The notes beneath the pieces are model-generated. The model had not been told where the DNA came from. It was given only the letters and a program-made list of their open reading frames with translations, and made no database searches. Positions 13,195-24,406 of a stretch of DNA of 64,000 bases are shown in pieces (within the stretch, counting starts at the first letter, position 1; each line of letters opens with the position of its first letter). The stretch lies in NCBI RefSeq assembly GCF_026262505.1, contig NC_067203.1, forward strand, positions 1,178,001 to 1,242,000, in the 5' to 3' direction. A program made the position numbers and the translations under genes. The stretch comes from Trichomonas vaginalis G3 (lineage: Eukaryota > Parabasalia > Trichomonadida > Trichomonadidae).

Positions 13195-13613
13195 ATGGAC
13201 GTATTCGAGTATCTCTTCGAATTGAAGCAGAACAAAGTTTACACACACAACAATACAAATACATTGACAGAATAGTTCTTTATACAAACAATGGTAAATG
13301 TTATAGAATAGCAGTCTTTGCTGAACCAAAATATTTCCATAAAGCAAAGAAAGTTGGTATAACTGAAATGGTGAAAGTTCTTGACGTTGACAAAAATATA
13401 ACAACAAAACTGACCGATATTTCTAAAGGAAAGTTTATAATACAATATTATGTCAAAACTGGCGTACTGTCAATATTTGACGGAGAGAAGTCAGTTCAAG
13501 AACAACTTACTGACCTGCTGCCAAAATCTGCTCGATGGAAGCTGTCGTTATGCCAATCTGAGGAGCCCCAGCAGGTTTCATCGAACGAATCTTCAAAAGA
13601 GCATCTTCCGTGA
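13195..13613 (+). pseudogene. small plus-strand capsid-block gene, broken
   Basis: Starts MDVFEYLFELKQNK. A later open part reads KLTDISKGKFIIQYYVKTG and LSIFDGEKSVQEQL. The product is not recognised. It converges on, and probably overlaps, the end of the minus-strand gene at 13507-13960. Broken in all three copies in this window. Confidence 0.45.
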
Positions 13614-13960
13614 AAAGTGCTATTGGTTTTGTAAACTTCTTTGCTTTCAATTCATCTGGACCGTCTCTGTCACCAGTATATTGTATTTGTACAGTACCAA
13701 CAGTTGAAATACCACCCATAAAGTCTTCTGAGTCAGCAAATGGAATGCCAAGCCAAAAGTTTGAACGGTCTCCATTTGTATATTGAGTTTTTTGACCTCC
13801 TGTATGAGTCCATACTTTTCACATATGCATAATAGAACTTTGCATTTCAGGTGTTAATGGTTGTTGTGAAGTTGTTGTTAAAGTTCATAGCATCTAATGT
13901 CAAGTTGTATGACCTCATATCCTCAACTGTAGAATATTCTTCTCTTGGATATTTTGCCAT
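13507..13960 (-). pseudogene. MANII-type small capsid-block gene, broken
   Basis: About 150 residues in outline. It starts just past the end of the candidate major capsid gene, at MANIIQEKKYSTVEDMRS in the element 2 copy, and ends GITTASIEQILAAGQ. No known domain is recognised. Tight packing with its neighbour suggests co-expression. Function unknown, probably structural. Confidence 0.5.
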
Positions 13961-15113
13961 CTATGTTTATATGATATTTAATACCAGGGTTGTAGAAACA
14001 AGAATAGTCATTTATAGTTCGTCTGAACAGTACAAACATAGTATCTGCATGTTTCATTGCAGTTGTTAAAGCAATATCTGTTCTTGCACCTGGGTCAGCA
14101 CTTTGGTTTCCAACTTCACCTGCAAAGTCTTTGACAGATATTTGGTGTATAGGGAACATAAGTGGAACTGCAATATATTTGGCAGCTAAAGCATTTGAAA
14201 TATCTGGGTCCAACATATAGACTGCAAGTCTGCTTTCTATTCTCTTGCATTCAAACTTTTCGCATGTAAACTTAACTGGGTCCCAAGCAGTTCCAGCAGC
14301 ATTGAAATAATAGTTTACTTCAGTGTTGAGGTTTGAGAAACCAAAGTCTAAGTCAACTTTGTCTTTGCAAAAGTCGGCGAATGACATTTTATTTGTTCCC
14401 ACTACTTCTGTAATAGTGAATGGGTCTTGTGTTGGTGCAATGACTAAGTTATTTTTGCTTGGAGTAAGTTCAATAGAAATTTTTCCTGCCCAGTTTGGCA
14501 AGTATCTTAAAAACCTGAAGATGAGGAAAGATGACAAAGGAACTCTAAGTTTCAGTTTTACTTTAGTGACAGCATTTCCATCTGAACCAGAAAGGTTAAC
14601 ATAAACTCCTGGAACGTTAGGGTCAAGTCTTCTTATTTTCTCAATAGTTGCATACTGGTCTGTTTGTTCTCTAGCTTGTGGTTGTACTGAGTTTCTTAAA
14701 GCGAACCATTCATAGTTTGCCCATGTTACTGTTTGAACTAAGTCAGAGTTAGAATATATCTTATATCCCATGAAAACTTCTGGAGCATATTGGTATCCGA
14801 CATAGAAAATTCCATTGCAACCTTTCTTGTCAGACAACTTGGCAGAAGGTTTTATTTCAATGTCTTGTTCCACGTATAAGAAAGAGTTGTCAATAGAAAT
14901 TATATGAAACCTGTCGCAAGCAATATCTACTGTTGTTGAAGAACCTTCTCCAAACTCACCTACGTTTCCATAAGAAACAGCAGTTGTATATTCGTAAGTT
15001 CCAGGAACTATTTCTGACCTTCTAATGGCATTGTCGCATTCGTTTATACCATTCGGAACATTTCCATTCATGGCATCCAAAACTGTTGGCGTTATATTCT
15101 GAGCGGCGTACAT
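13960..15113 (-). CDS. candidate major capsid protein (element 1 copy)
   Basis: Open for about 390 residues from MYAAQNITPTVLDAMNGNV. Its features suit a jelly-roll capsid protein: many short hydrophobic beta-like segments, few charges in runs, no transmembrane helix, and a place in the capsid block next to other putative virion genes. The Polinton major capsid is a double jelly-roll, but it is usually longer than this product, so the assignment is an inference from position and composition. The open frame runs on to 13923 in this copy. Polinton fossil part; this copy looks largely whole. Confidence 0.5.
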
Positions 15114-15145
15114 TTCATATGAGTAAAAATATAGAATAGTTGGAT

Positions 15146-18100
15146 TTATATGTCATAATAGAACCCACTCCGACCAAGCTTTACTTTCTTCCTGACTGAG
15201 TTTTTAACTCTTCTTTTTCCTTCATTGCCCTCTGCTTGAAGTTGTTGCATCTTTGCCTCATGTTCATCTAGTATGTTGCAAATTTCCCATGTCCTTTTTG
15301 CCTTTTGGCTCTGGTCGCCCATCTCAGGTAACCTATATCCTAGAAAGAGTTTGTCATAGTCTGTATTTGAGTCTTCGCGTATTGTTTGCATGACTCTTTC
15401 CTGAGTTTCCGGTTCAAGCTCTTCAAACAGTGCCTGTCCATATGGAATATGCTCGTTTCCAAATATATGTTTTTGTAGCCATTCTGGTTTTCTTTCCATG
15501 TTACCAACAATATCTTTTGTGAATGGGAAAGCTTCTACCCAATCTTTCAGTCTTGCGTCGTTTATTTCTGTAGTTGGTTTTATTTTGTCAAGGAACATGT
15601 TTTTCAATACTAACATTTCATTTGGTACTGTCCATTTGAGTTTTCTTAAATATTCATCCCTTCTCGGTTCATTGTCTGCAAAGTAAGTTTTTATGACATT
15701 TTGTAAACTTTCGTTTGCAAGGTCATGTACAATAGGTTCTCTTCCTTCTCTGTCCATAACTTTCTTTCTAAACTCTTCACCAAATATACCATCTCTATGG
15801 TTCTGTGTAGTTCTTTGAGATAAATGTTCTAGAACGTCAGGTGTTATATTTCCATCAGCCATGTTCATTTCATACTGGTCCAAAATATCTGCATGTTTCA
15901 TATCTTTCAATGGCATTAAAGCCGCGCTGAAAATACCAGCTATATCTGGTTCACCATTCTCTTCCATTGCGTCTACAACTTCTTGGAATTGAGGTTGTAA
16001 GTTTATGAACCACCTATCCGGATTAGCTTTATGACCCCATCTCATTGTAGTTCCATAGTCTGCAGAAACAAAAGTAGGTTTGTTTCCATATTGGTTAGGT
16101 TCTGAATGAACTTTAAACAATGTTTCATTTCTATATGTTTTGTTGAAATTTAACCTTTTATTTTCACCGAGTTCATCCGAAGATTGAACGTTAAATGCTC
16201 GTAAGTAAAAAGGGTTGTTGTATTTGTGTACATTTTCTTTCAGTGCTTCCATTCTATGCTGAATATTTTCATCTGGTGCTGGAGTCTTTTGTATGTCGGC
16301 GAACATTTTTCGATATTCTTCTACTATGTCAGCCGAATTTTTCTTAGACTCTTGGAAAGATTCCATATTCTCCGCATACACTTGTTGAGGGTCAAGATTT
16401 TTCGGCTGTTCCAAATCTTCATCTAGTTCTGTGAAGTTAGTTTCCAAAGGAGTGACTTGTTCGTTTCCTTCAGGCTCTTCTAGCTGTTGTTGCTGAACTA
16501 TTTCTTCCATGTCTGGTTGTATCTGAACTTCTTCCTGTGGAGTTTCTTGTACCTCATCTGCTGGCATTTCATATATTCCGAGACCGTTTTCAACAATTTC
16601 CCTATCTACGTCATCCGCATTCATAAGCTTTGTTCTTTCGTTCCGTCTCTATTTTTACGCGTTTCATGACGAAAGTTGAATTGTCATTTAGCTCTGACAT
16701 CAAATATCTCGGAGTAAATTCATTCATGTCATTTGGATGATATGCTATTAAATCATATCCCTTAGCGAGCTTGTATTTTCCAGGTTTGAGATTATATCCG
16801 TTTTGGTGCTGAGCCATAAAGCTAAATAGGTTCGGGTCAGTATTTCCATCCTTGAACTTTCCAATAGCTTCTTTATATCTGTCACTAAAGTCAACAGTAT
16901 CTGGGAAACCACACTCTTCTTTAAGCATTTTTAAGAATTCTTGGTTTCCTTGTTCTCTACTTCTTTTATGTCCTTGCTCTGTTTGTGGTTGTTGTTGTGC
17001 AGGGTTTTGAACTGTTGGTTGCTGTGCTGGTTGTTGTGTTGGTTGTTGTGCTGGTTGTTGTGTTGGTTGTTGTGTTGGGTTTGGTGCTGGTTGTGGAGGT
17101 GGTTGTTGTGTTGGATTTTGAACTGTTGGTTGTTGTGTTGGTTTTGGTGCATGCCTGTGTCTGTGTCCATGTGACGATGTAAATGTTCTAGGTAGTCCTG
17201 GTGCAGGTGCTTCTCTTGGAGGGTTTGGTGGTATATAAGTTCCACCAGCTGGCACATATGTTCCATCTGCAGCGTAATGTCCTACCTGACTTTTCGTTTT
17301 AAGAAAGCATTTACTAGGTCTGTTTTGGTCTGTTGTAACTCTTTTTCTTGACTTTTCACAACAGTTGCTCTAACGGCGTCATAGGCACTTTGAACTGCCT
17401 GTCTCGTTGCTGCATCTGTTATTTTCGTCATATTTTGTGCTACTTCTCTTAACTCTTTGTCGAAACCTTCAGACTTCAGTTTCTTTCCAGATGAGAAGTC
17501 GTTCACTTGTTTCACCTTACTATGAAGAGCTTCGAAGGCGTTCTTAAAGTCAGCATTCGTTAAAGCTTCATTTGAACTGTCTTCATCCGCTTGTATTTTT
17601 GTCCTTATTGACCCTATGAGTTGGGCTGCTTTAGCGTTGGCTTGGGCATCTAACCAGTCATTGTTAGCTTTTATATATTCTGCGCTTTTCATTGCCTTTT
17701 GCATGGCTGCGTCGTTATTTTTACTTTCTTGTGCTAAGTTTTCATACTGTACGGTTTGGTTTTGCAACTGTAAAAGTTTTTTCTGCCTTTACATTTGCTT
17801 CAACTTCTTTTTTATACTCATCGCTATCCATATATGTCTTCAGGGCTTTTTGTTTTATCTCTTCATCTTTCAGTATTTTATATTGAGTAGTATGGTTTTT
17901 CAAATTTATGACATCTTGTTCCATTTTTGCTACTTCTGCTGCTTTTTCTGACACTTTTTTCGCATATTCCTCTGTACTTAGTTCTTTCAGTTGTTCTTCT
18001 TTCTTCTTTTTCTCTACGTTTAACTCATTGAGTTTCTTTGTGTGTCTGTCATATTCTAGTTTCTTTTCGTTTTCACTTATTTGCTTCTGTATGTCTATGT

Positions 18101-18407
18101 TTGACTTTTTGACATCTGATATTTGATTTTTGAGTGAACTCAAATTCATTTGACTTTGAGGGTTATAGGCTGTTCCGTCTGCAGCTCCACCATAGCCTGC
18201 CATTTTCGCTAAAAGTGCCGCTCTTAAACCTCCACTCTGTGCACCAACAACTCGGTTTAAAAGCATAGGATTGCTTGACATTTGTTGCAACATAGTGGGG
18301 TCATTCAGCATTTGTTGTTGCAACTGTTGTTGTGGTGTTAGTTTTACTATTGGATGTTTCAATGCTCTCTTCCTCTTACGTATATTCTTACGTAGCTTAC
18401 GTGGCAT
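15146..18407 (-). pseudogene. very large capsid-block gene, broken (element 1)
   Basis: Parts in gene order: a very basic start (MPRKLRKNIRKRKRALKHP), a Gln/Met-rich segment, a long charged coiled-coil region, a Pro/Gln/Thr repeat stretch (about 16990-17150), and a mostly alpha-helical C-terminal region with an acidic Gln/Glu segment. The basic start would suit nucleic-acid contact inside a particle. Family not recognised. It is the largest gene of the block and is broken at least once in each copy here. Confidence 0.6.
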
Positions 18408-18454
18408 TTTAAGTGAAGTTAAAAAGCGGTTTTTGACAGATGTTTATATGACAC

Positions 18455-20060
18455 TTCTTCGTAAAGACTTTGTTGAGATTTCTTCGTAAATGAGTGTAAA
18501 TGACCCAAAAATATATTTTAGGGTAGAAGGGTATATCTAACCTCTTTTCTAACCTCATTTCTACCCTCTTGAATTTTCATGAATTTCTTCGTAAAGACTT
18601 TGTTAAGACTTCTTCGTAAAGACTTTGTTGAGACTTCTTCGTAAATGACCCAAAAATATATTTTAGGGTAGAAGGGTATATCTAACCTCTTTTCTAACCT
18701 CTTTTCTACCCTCTTGAATTTTCATGAATTTCTTCGTAAAGACTTTGTTAAGACTTCTTCGTAAAGACTTTGTTGAGACTTCTTCGTAAAGACTTTGTTG
18801 AGACTTCTTCGTAAAGATTTGTCAAGACTTCATCGTAAAGACTTTGTTGAGATTTCTTCGTAAATGACCCTAGTAGTATATTTTTGGTGTAAATTTCATG
18901 AAAATTCAAGAGGGTAGAAAAGAGGTTAGAAAAGAGGTTAGATATACCCTTCTACCCTAAAATATATTTTTGGTGTAAATTTCATGAAAATTCAAGAGGG
19001 TAGAAAAGAGGTTAGAAAAGAGGTTAGATATACCCTTCTACCCTAAAATATATTTTTGGTGTAAATTTCATGAAAATTCAAGAGGGTAGAAAAGAGGTTA
19101 GAAAAGAGGTTAGATATACCCTTCTACCTAAAATATATTTTTGGGTCATTTACACTCATGAACTTTCTTGTCTATGTTTTGTTAAGACTTCTTCGTAAAG
19201 ACTTTGTTAAGACTTCTTCGTAAAGACTTTGTTGAGATTTCTTCGTAAAGACTTTGTTAAGACTTCTTCGTAAAGACTTTGTTGAGACTTCTTCGTAAAG
19301 ACTTTGTTGAGACTTCTTCGTAAAGACTTTGTCAAGACTTCATCGTAAAGACTTTGTTGAGATTTCTTCGTAAATGACCCTAGTAGTATATTTTTGGTGT
19401 AAATTTCATGAAAATTCAAGAGGGTAGAAAAGAGGTTAGAAAAGAGGTTAGATATACCCTTCTACCCTAAAATATATTTTTGGTGTAAATTTCATGAAAA
19501 TTCAAGAGGGTAGAAAAGAGGTTAGAAAAGAGGTTAGATATACCCTTCTACCCTAAAATATATTTTTGGTGTAAATTTCATGAAAATTCAAGAGGGTAGA
19601 AAAGAGGTTAGAAAAGAGGTTAGATATACCCTTCTACCCTAAAATATATTTTTGGGTCATTTACACTCATGAACTTTCTTGTCTATGTTTTGTTAAGACT
19701 TCTTCGTAAAGACTTTGTTAAGACTTCTTCGTAAAGACTTTGTTGAGATTTCTTCGTAAAGACTTTGTTAAGACTTCTTCGTAAATGTTTTGTTAAGACT
19801 TCTTCGTAAAGACTTTGTTGAGATTTCTTCATAAATGTTTTGTCAAGACTTCTTCATAAAGACTTTGTTGAGATTTCTTCATAAATGTTTTGTCAAGACT
19901 TCTTCATAAAGACTTTGTCAAGATTTCTTCGTAAATGTTTTGTCAAGACTTCTTCATAAAGACTTTGTCAAGACTTCTTCGTAAAGACTTTGTCAAGACT
20001 TCTTCGTAAAGACTTTGTCAAGACTTCTTCGTAAATGTTTTGTCAAGACTTCATTTATAC
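18455..20060. repeat. 25-bp minisatellite field, right arm of element 1
   Basis: Tandem copies of TCTTCGTAAAGACTTTGTTA plus AGACT (25 bp) alternate with 80-100-bp blocks containing GGGTAGAAGGGTATATC and AATATATTTTTGGTGTAAAT. Three units make 75 bp, so all frames are open and encode a 25-residue repeat such as SLRRSLNKVFTKKSQQSLYE. These frames are not genes. The inverted equivalent lies at the left ends (9470 and 22311). Confidence 0.9.
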
Positions 20061-20067
20061 TAAACAT

Positions 20068-20134
20068 CTTCAGGGCTAGAAGGCACGAAGTGCCTGGAAG
20101 CCCCACTACCTTTTTTTTTTTTTTTTTTTTTTTT
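20068..20134. repeat. right terminal hairpin and poly-T tip of element 1
   Basis: Arms AGGGCT...AGCCCC and AGGCAC...GTGCCT around a GAA loop, then ACTACC and T(24). It is the inverted match of 22228-22310. Confidence 0.8.
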
Positions 20135-22222
20135 GATAGATAGCCAAAATATGAATTATTATTTATATAAAGTGTATATTATCTTAAATTTCCTTGGAAA
20201 ATTTATATTGTTTTTTTTTTTTTTTTTGAATTTTAAATGAAGAATTGAGAAACCTAATATAGATGGTTGTTGTCTCATGTGTGAATATGTTCGTTTTATT
20301 TCACAGTTTGGAATTTTTTCATGTTTTAAGATGAAATTGAGTTTCTATCACAGGTTTAGATAGCATATTTAAGGACAGATTATATGAATTTATATTTTCA
20401 TCATTACGATATATTGAAATAGGAGACGCTCAATATTACAATATCTTTCTTAGGATTCCAAATGTATTAAAATTTCCTGAAACTACAATTCCTGTAGTCA
20501 CTAGCCATATATGAGAAGCAACACACAAATGTTTAGTAGATGGTATATCATTTTATCTCGCAAAATGAGCATCTTATGAAAAATTCTCGATACTTTTTCA
20601 AAGCATACAATAACGCAAGATCTATTCTGTAAAACCGATTAATAGTACAAATATGTTTATTTGCAGGTCAAAAATCGAATACTAATTTTAATAATATTAT
20701 CTCGAAATCGCTCTTGTAGTTTTCTTCCATTCTTCGTCTATTAGTCATCGAGTATCTACATAGTCTAAATTCATTACCAAAATCAAGAAAGCATCTTTAC
20801 GATTTTGTGGACCTACCTTTCTTGAGAACAGTAAAAAAATTTTTGTGATTTATAAATCTGCTAAGTTTGCTAATATATAAAGGGGGAAACTCATTTTTTA
20901 GACCAAAAAAGTGGAACCTGAGTATATTGTTTCTGCTTTATCTGATCATTGAAACGGAATTGATCCACGTTATTAGTATGAAACAATGATATACTAGGGA
21001 CTAAAGAATATTAATATTACAAAAACCCAATTATTCGATGTTCAACTAATCATATCTTGCATTAAAGTTGATACCTTTATTTTTTCGAAATATTACAACA
21101 GTAGTGACCTTACGCATTGCCAATGATAACCAAAGTACTATTTTGGCATAAAAAATTTTAACGATATTGAAACAACAGATTGACTAGTCATTCTGGTATA
21201 GTATTATGCATACTATCAGGTGATAAAATCTTCAATATCTTAGCTTAGCTTCCGTTTGATTATGAGATACAGATCTATTGTTGCTTATTTTATAGCCATA
21301 ATCACTAACTGATAACATTATTATGATAAGAAGACAAAATGTGCGGGATTAATATACATTTGATTCAGATTTATTATCGAAAATCAAATCACAATATATA
21401 TCTTGAACTCATTCGTGAATAAAATCATGATATTATTGATTGTTTTCTAGATATTTACAATAGTTTCTAAAGATGTGAAGATAATCCTTAATTTGAACCA
21501 GAAATAATTTTAAATTACTAACAATAGATAGTTGTCTATATAGAATAATATATTGATTTTGATAGTAAACTATGACTGATTTATAATTTTGGAATATATA
21601 CTTCTTTTCTATAACTTTGAAAAATAGTTATATGATTTTGCATTACAATTGACACAATTTAGTAGAAAAATTATAGAATAACAAAAATAAAAATGTTTTA
21701 TCGATTTGTAACACAATGAAAATGGTTTATTTCTCTCTAAATTATAAATTTTCAAAAAAAATTAACCTCGTTTTTCCAAAAAAAGATAGAGAATTGAAAA
21801 AAAAAACGTTATAATTTTCTAGAAAATTGCTTAGGCTTTTTCTAAAATGGAAAAAATTTGGAGAAATTCACCAAGGAGAACTTCATTCTAGGTGTCCAAA
21901 GCAATTGCTATCAGTCAAAAAAAACCTCGAAAATTTTAAATATTGATATCGATTTTCATCAATCACAAAAAATCGATTATTTACAGTCCATGTTATCATA
22001 TTTCATTAAATTCTAATATACTTGAACATACTACAAATCGTTTTTGAAACTTATCAACATTTCGCGCAATTTAACAATACTCCAACTCTCATACACAGTT
22101 ACCATTACCACAGTCTCATTTTAAGAAGAAATGATTAATAAAATCTAAGATCTAACGATTTATTTACCCAATTCGAATAATATTTTTAATTATACATCCT
22201 TATTTGTGCATGTTTTATATAC
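20135..22222. other. AT-rich spacer between element 1 and element 2, no gene seen
   Basis: Second copy of the 7295-9389 spacer. Very AT-rich, with homopolymer runs and no open frame shared with the first copy. The two spacers differ from each other mainly by small indels. Confidence 0.6.
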
Positions 22223-22227
22223 AGATG
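22223..22227. repeat. putative 5-bp target-site duplication AGATG (left)
   Basis: AGATG directly precedes the poly-A tip of element 2, and AGATG directly follows its poly-T tip at 46303-46307. A 5-6 bp duplication is usual for Mavericks. A 5-bp match next to homopolymers is modest evidence. Confidence 0.5.
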
Positions 22228-22310
22228 AAAAAAAAAAAAAAAAAAAAAAAAAAAGGGTAGTGGGGCTTCCAGGCACTTCGTGCCTTCTAGCCCTGAAGAT
22301 GTTTAGTATA
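22228..22310. repeat. left terminal hairpin of element 2
   Basis: A(27), GGGTAGT, then a hairpin at 22263-22293: outer arms GGGCT/AGCCC, inner arms AGGCAC/GTGCCT, loop TTC, followed by TGAAGATGTTTAGTAT. It is repeated inverted at 46222-46302. Confidence 0.85.
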
Positions 22311-23040
22311 AATGAAGTCTTAACAAAACATTTACGAAGAAGTCTTAACAAAACATTTACGAAGAAGTCTTAACAAAACATTTACGAAGAAGTCTTAACA
22401 AAACATTTACGAAGAAGTCTTGACAAAGTCTTTACGAAGAAGTCTTAACAAAACATTTACGAAGAAGTCTTAACAAAGTCTTTACGAAGAAGTCTTAACA
22501 AAGTCTTTACGAAGAAGTCTTAACAAAACATAGACAAGAAAGTTCATGAGTGTAAATGACCCAAAAATATATTTTAGGGTAGAAGGGTATATCTACCCCG
22601 TTTTCTACCCTCTTTTCTACCCTCTTGAATTTTCATGAAATTTACACCAAAAATATATTTTAGGGTAGAAGGGTATATCTACCCCGTTTTCTACCCTCTT
22701 TTCTACCCTCTTGAATTTTCATGAAATTTACACCAAAAATATACTACTAGGGTCATTTACGATGAAGTCTTGACAAAGTCTTTACGAAGAAGTCTCAACA
22801 AAGTCTTTACGAAGAAGTCTCAACAAAGTCTTTACGAAGAAGTCTCAACAAAGTCTTTACGAAGAAGTCTCAACAAAGTCTTTACGAAGAAATTCATGAA
22901 AATTCAAGAGGGTAGAAAAGAGGGTAGAAAACGGGGTAGATATACCCTTCTACCCTAAAATATATTTTTGGGTCATTTACGAAGAAATCTCAACAAAGTC
23001 TTTACGAAGAAGTCACAATAAAACATCTGTCACTTTTCAG
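22311..23040. repeat. minisatellite and GGGTAGAA blocks, left arm of element 2
   Basis: 25-bp AGTCTTAACAAAACATTTAC-type units (22311-22545), two GGGTAGAAGG/TCTACCCC blocks (22558-22740), further AGTCTCAACAAAG units to 22890, and a last inverted block before 23000. The open frame at 22770-22958 is a repeat translation. Confidence 0.85.
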
Positions 23041-23067
23041 GAAAAAACATTTTTATTAAATATATAA

Positions 23068-23886
23068 ATGAATTTTACAAAACCACCGTTACCGTTCTTT
23101 GGAAATAAGAGTAAATGTAAAGATATTATATTGAGAGAACTTAAGAAACTACCGAATGGTCTAACATTTGTAGATTTGTTCGGTGGAAGTTTCTATATAT
23201 CCCATTTGTGCCATATAATATTCCCAGACTCAAAGATTATATGCAATGACTTCGACAACTATATGGACCGTCTCAAACATATACCAGACACAAACAAAAT
23301 ATTGAGTGAGTTGAAAGAAAAGATACCTATAGGTAAGATGGAACGTATACCATTAGATAAGAAAAATACTGTCAGAGAGGTTTTGAAAAAGGCAGAGTAT
23401 ATTGACTGGGATAGTATATCTGCTAGACTATTATATAGTGGTGCTATAAGAGTTCATGACATTGAAACACTTATGTCAAAAGTTTTATATCTTAACTATA
23501 CAAATGTTTTCAAAGAGGACATAGAAAAATATATTGAGGGTATAGAGTTTGTGAGATGTCATTGGACAGAGTTGTATGAAAAATATAAAGACAAGGAAAA
23601 TGTTTTCTTTATAGTGGACCCGCCGTTCTATAACACATGGGATTTTCAATACCAAGTAGACTGGACTTTGAGAGACTCTTTAGAAACTTTAGACGTTTTA
23701 CATAACCATCCATGCTTTTACTTTACATCCGATAAAAGTGGTTTGGAAAGTGTCATGAGATGGTTAGAGGACATACATGACTATGAGTTTAGATACGATA
23801 AGATAGAATATGAGAGAGGTCCTATAAACTGGAGAAAGTGTCATAACAAAGAAATTTTATTGGTAAGTAAATGTGGTTTGAAATAG
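23068..23886 (+). CDS. DNA adenine-N6 methyltransferase, D12 class
   Basis: The 272-residue product has the two class motifs of Dam/M.DpnIIA-type enzymes: an AdoMet-binding start (PFFGNKSKCKDIIL, then FVDLFGGSF around residues 30-40) and the catalytic motif DPPFYN near residue 188. It should transfer a methyl group from S-adenosylmethionine to adenine in DNA. Length is normal for the class and the gene is open throughout. First gene of the element after the left repeats. Its end overlaps a 43-codon membrane-protein frame. N6-methyladenine is known to be common in T. vaginalis DNA, and Polinton-borne enzymes are a plausible source. Confidence 0.88.
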   Translation: MNFTKPPLPFFGNKSKCKDIILRELKKLPNGLTFVDLFGGSFYISHLCHIIFPDSKIICNDFDNYMDRLKHIPDTNKILSELKEKIPIGKMERIPLDKKNTVREVLKKAEYIDWDSISARLLYSGAIRVHDIETLMSKVLYLNYTNVFKEDIEKYIEGIEFVRCHWTELYEKYKDKENVFFIVDPPFYNTWDFQYQVDWTLRDSLETLDVLHNHPCFYFTSDKSGLESVMRWLEDIHDYEFRYDKIEYERGPINWRKCHNKEILLVSKCGLK

Positions 23887-24002
23887 GACTACTTGTTTTA
23901 GGTTTTTTCCATTGTGTCATTTACTTATTTGACGTGGCAGAAAGATATAGAGAATATGAAGATGAACCAATGCCAGCAAATGTTCAGTATATGTACTCGT
24001 AA
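23871..24002 (+). CDS. 43-residue single-span membrane protein (small ORF)
   Basis: Starts inside the last codons of the methyltransferase gene in another frame and reads MWFEIGLLVLGFFHCVIYLF, a clear hydrophobic span, then a charged tail with ERYREYEDE, ending YMYS. The same frame is intact at 50965-51096 in element 3, with only a conservative change near its end, even though the methyltransferase there is only a remnant. Conservation apart from the overlapping gene argues that it is real. Function unknown; a virion or host-membrane role is a guess. Confidence 0.65.
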   Translation: MWFEIGLLVLGFFHCVIYLFDVAERYREYEDEPMPANVQYMYS

Positions 24003-24025
24003 GAGATATTTTTATCTAATATTAA

Positions 24026-24388
24026 ATGGACGCACAGAACTTAGCGAATGCACAGCAACCTGGACAACCAAACCCAGAGAATATTCCAAATGAAGTTAGA
24101 ATACAAACTGCAATGGCAAACTATGGTCAAGTGCCAACAGATGTACAAATGCAAACTGCCATGTCAAATGACGCTGCGTTATGTTTGCCACCATGGTATG
24201 CAAATATGAGATGGAAAGAGTTTTATACAAACCCTGAAGTGGGATATAAACAACTCTATGCAGATGACGCGAACACAGGAGTTGACCCAGAGTATGTTTT
24301 CTACCAGAGGAGAAATAGAATGTATGAGCTCCAGTTAAAGAATGCAATGGAACTCAACAGGAAACGTAAGAGACTAGGCGGACATTAG
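24026..24388 (+). CDS. conserved 120-residue protein, basic C-terminus
   Basis: Not recognised. The N-terminal half is rich in Gln, Asn and Pro with two near-repeats (VRIQTAMANYGQVP / VQMQTAMSNDAA). The middle has PPWYANMRWKEFY, and the end is basic (NRKRKRLGGH). Nearly identical at 51121-51483. It sits 23 bp after the small membrane protein and 18 bp before the next gene, so probably co-expressed. Possibly a minor virion component. Confidence 0.7.
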   Translation: MDAQNLANAQQPGQPNPENIPNEVRIQTAMANYGQVPTDVQMQTAMSNDAALCLPPWYANMRWKEFYTNPEVGYKQLYADDANTGVDPEYVFYQRRNRMYELQLKNAMELNRKRKRLGGH

Positions 24389-24406
24389 ATTTTTACATAT
24401 AGTAAA

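Larger units (their letters stand above)
9395..20134. mobile_element. Element 1: short Polinton derivative, broken
   Basis: Bounded on the left by a poly-A tip and terminal hairpin (9395-9480) and on the right by the inverted equivalent (20068-20134). Between them lie minisatellites, a hairpin-cassette array, a GIY-YIG gene and a KilA-N fragment on plus, then the capsid block mostly on minus. The methyltransferase, fibre, integrase, polymerase, ATPase and helicase seen in its relatives are absent, so at 10.7 kb it is a non-autonomous derivative. It has many breaks. It is nearly identical to element 2 where they share sequence, so it is young, unless part of it is an assembly chimera. Confidence 0.7.

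Noticed and set aside
18455-20060. Tandem 25-bp repeats as a CRISPR array
   Set aside because: Units are directly adjacent with no unique spacers, and the organism is a eukaryote. It is a minisatellite.
20111-22254. Poly-T and poly-A runs as retrotransposon tails
   Set aside because: They form the symmetric outer tips of inverted hairpins on both element ends and are followed by a putative target duplication. No retroelement is present.
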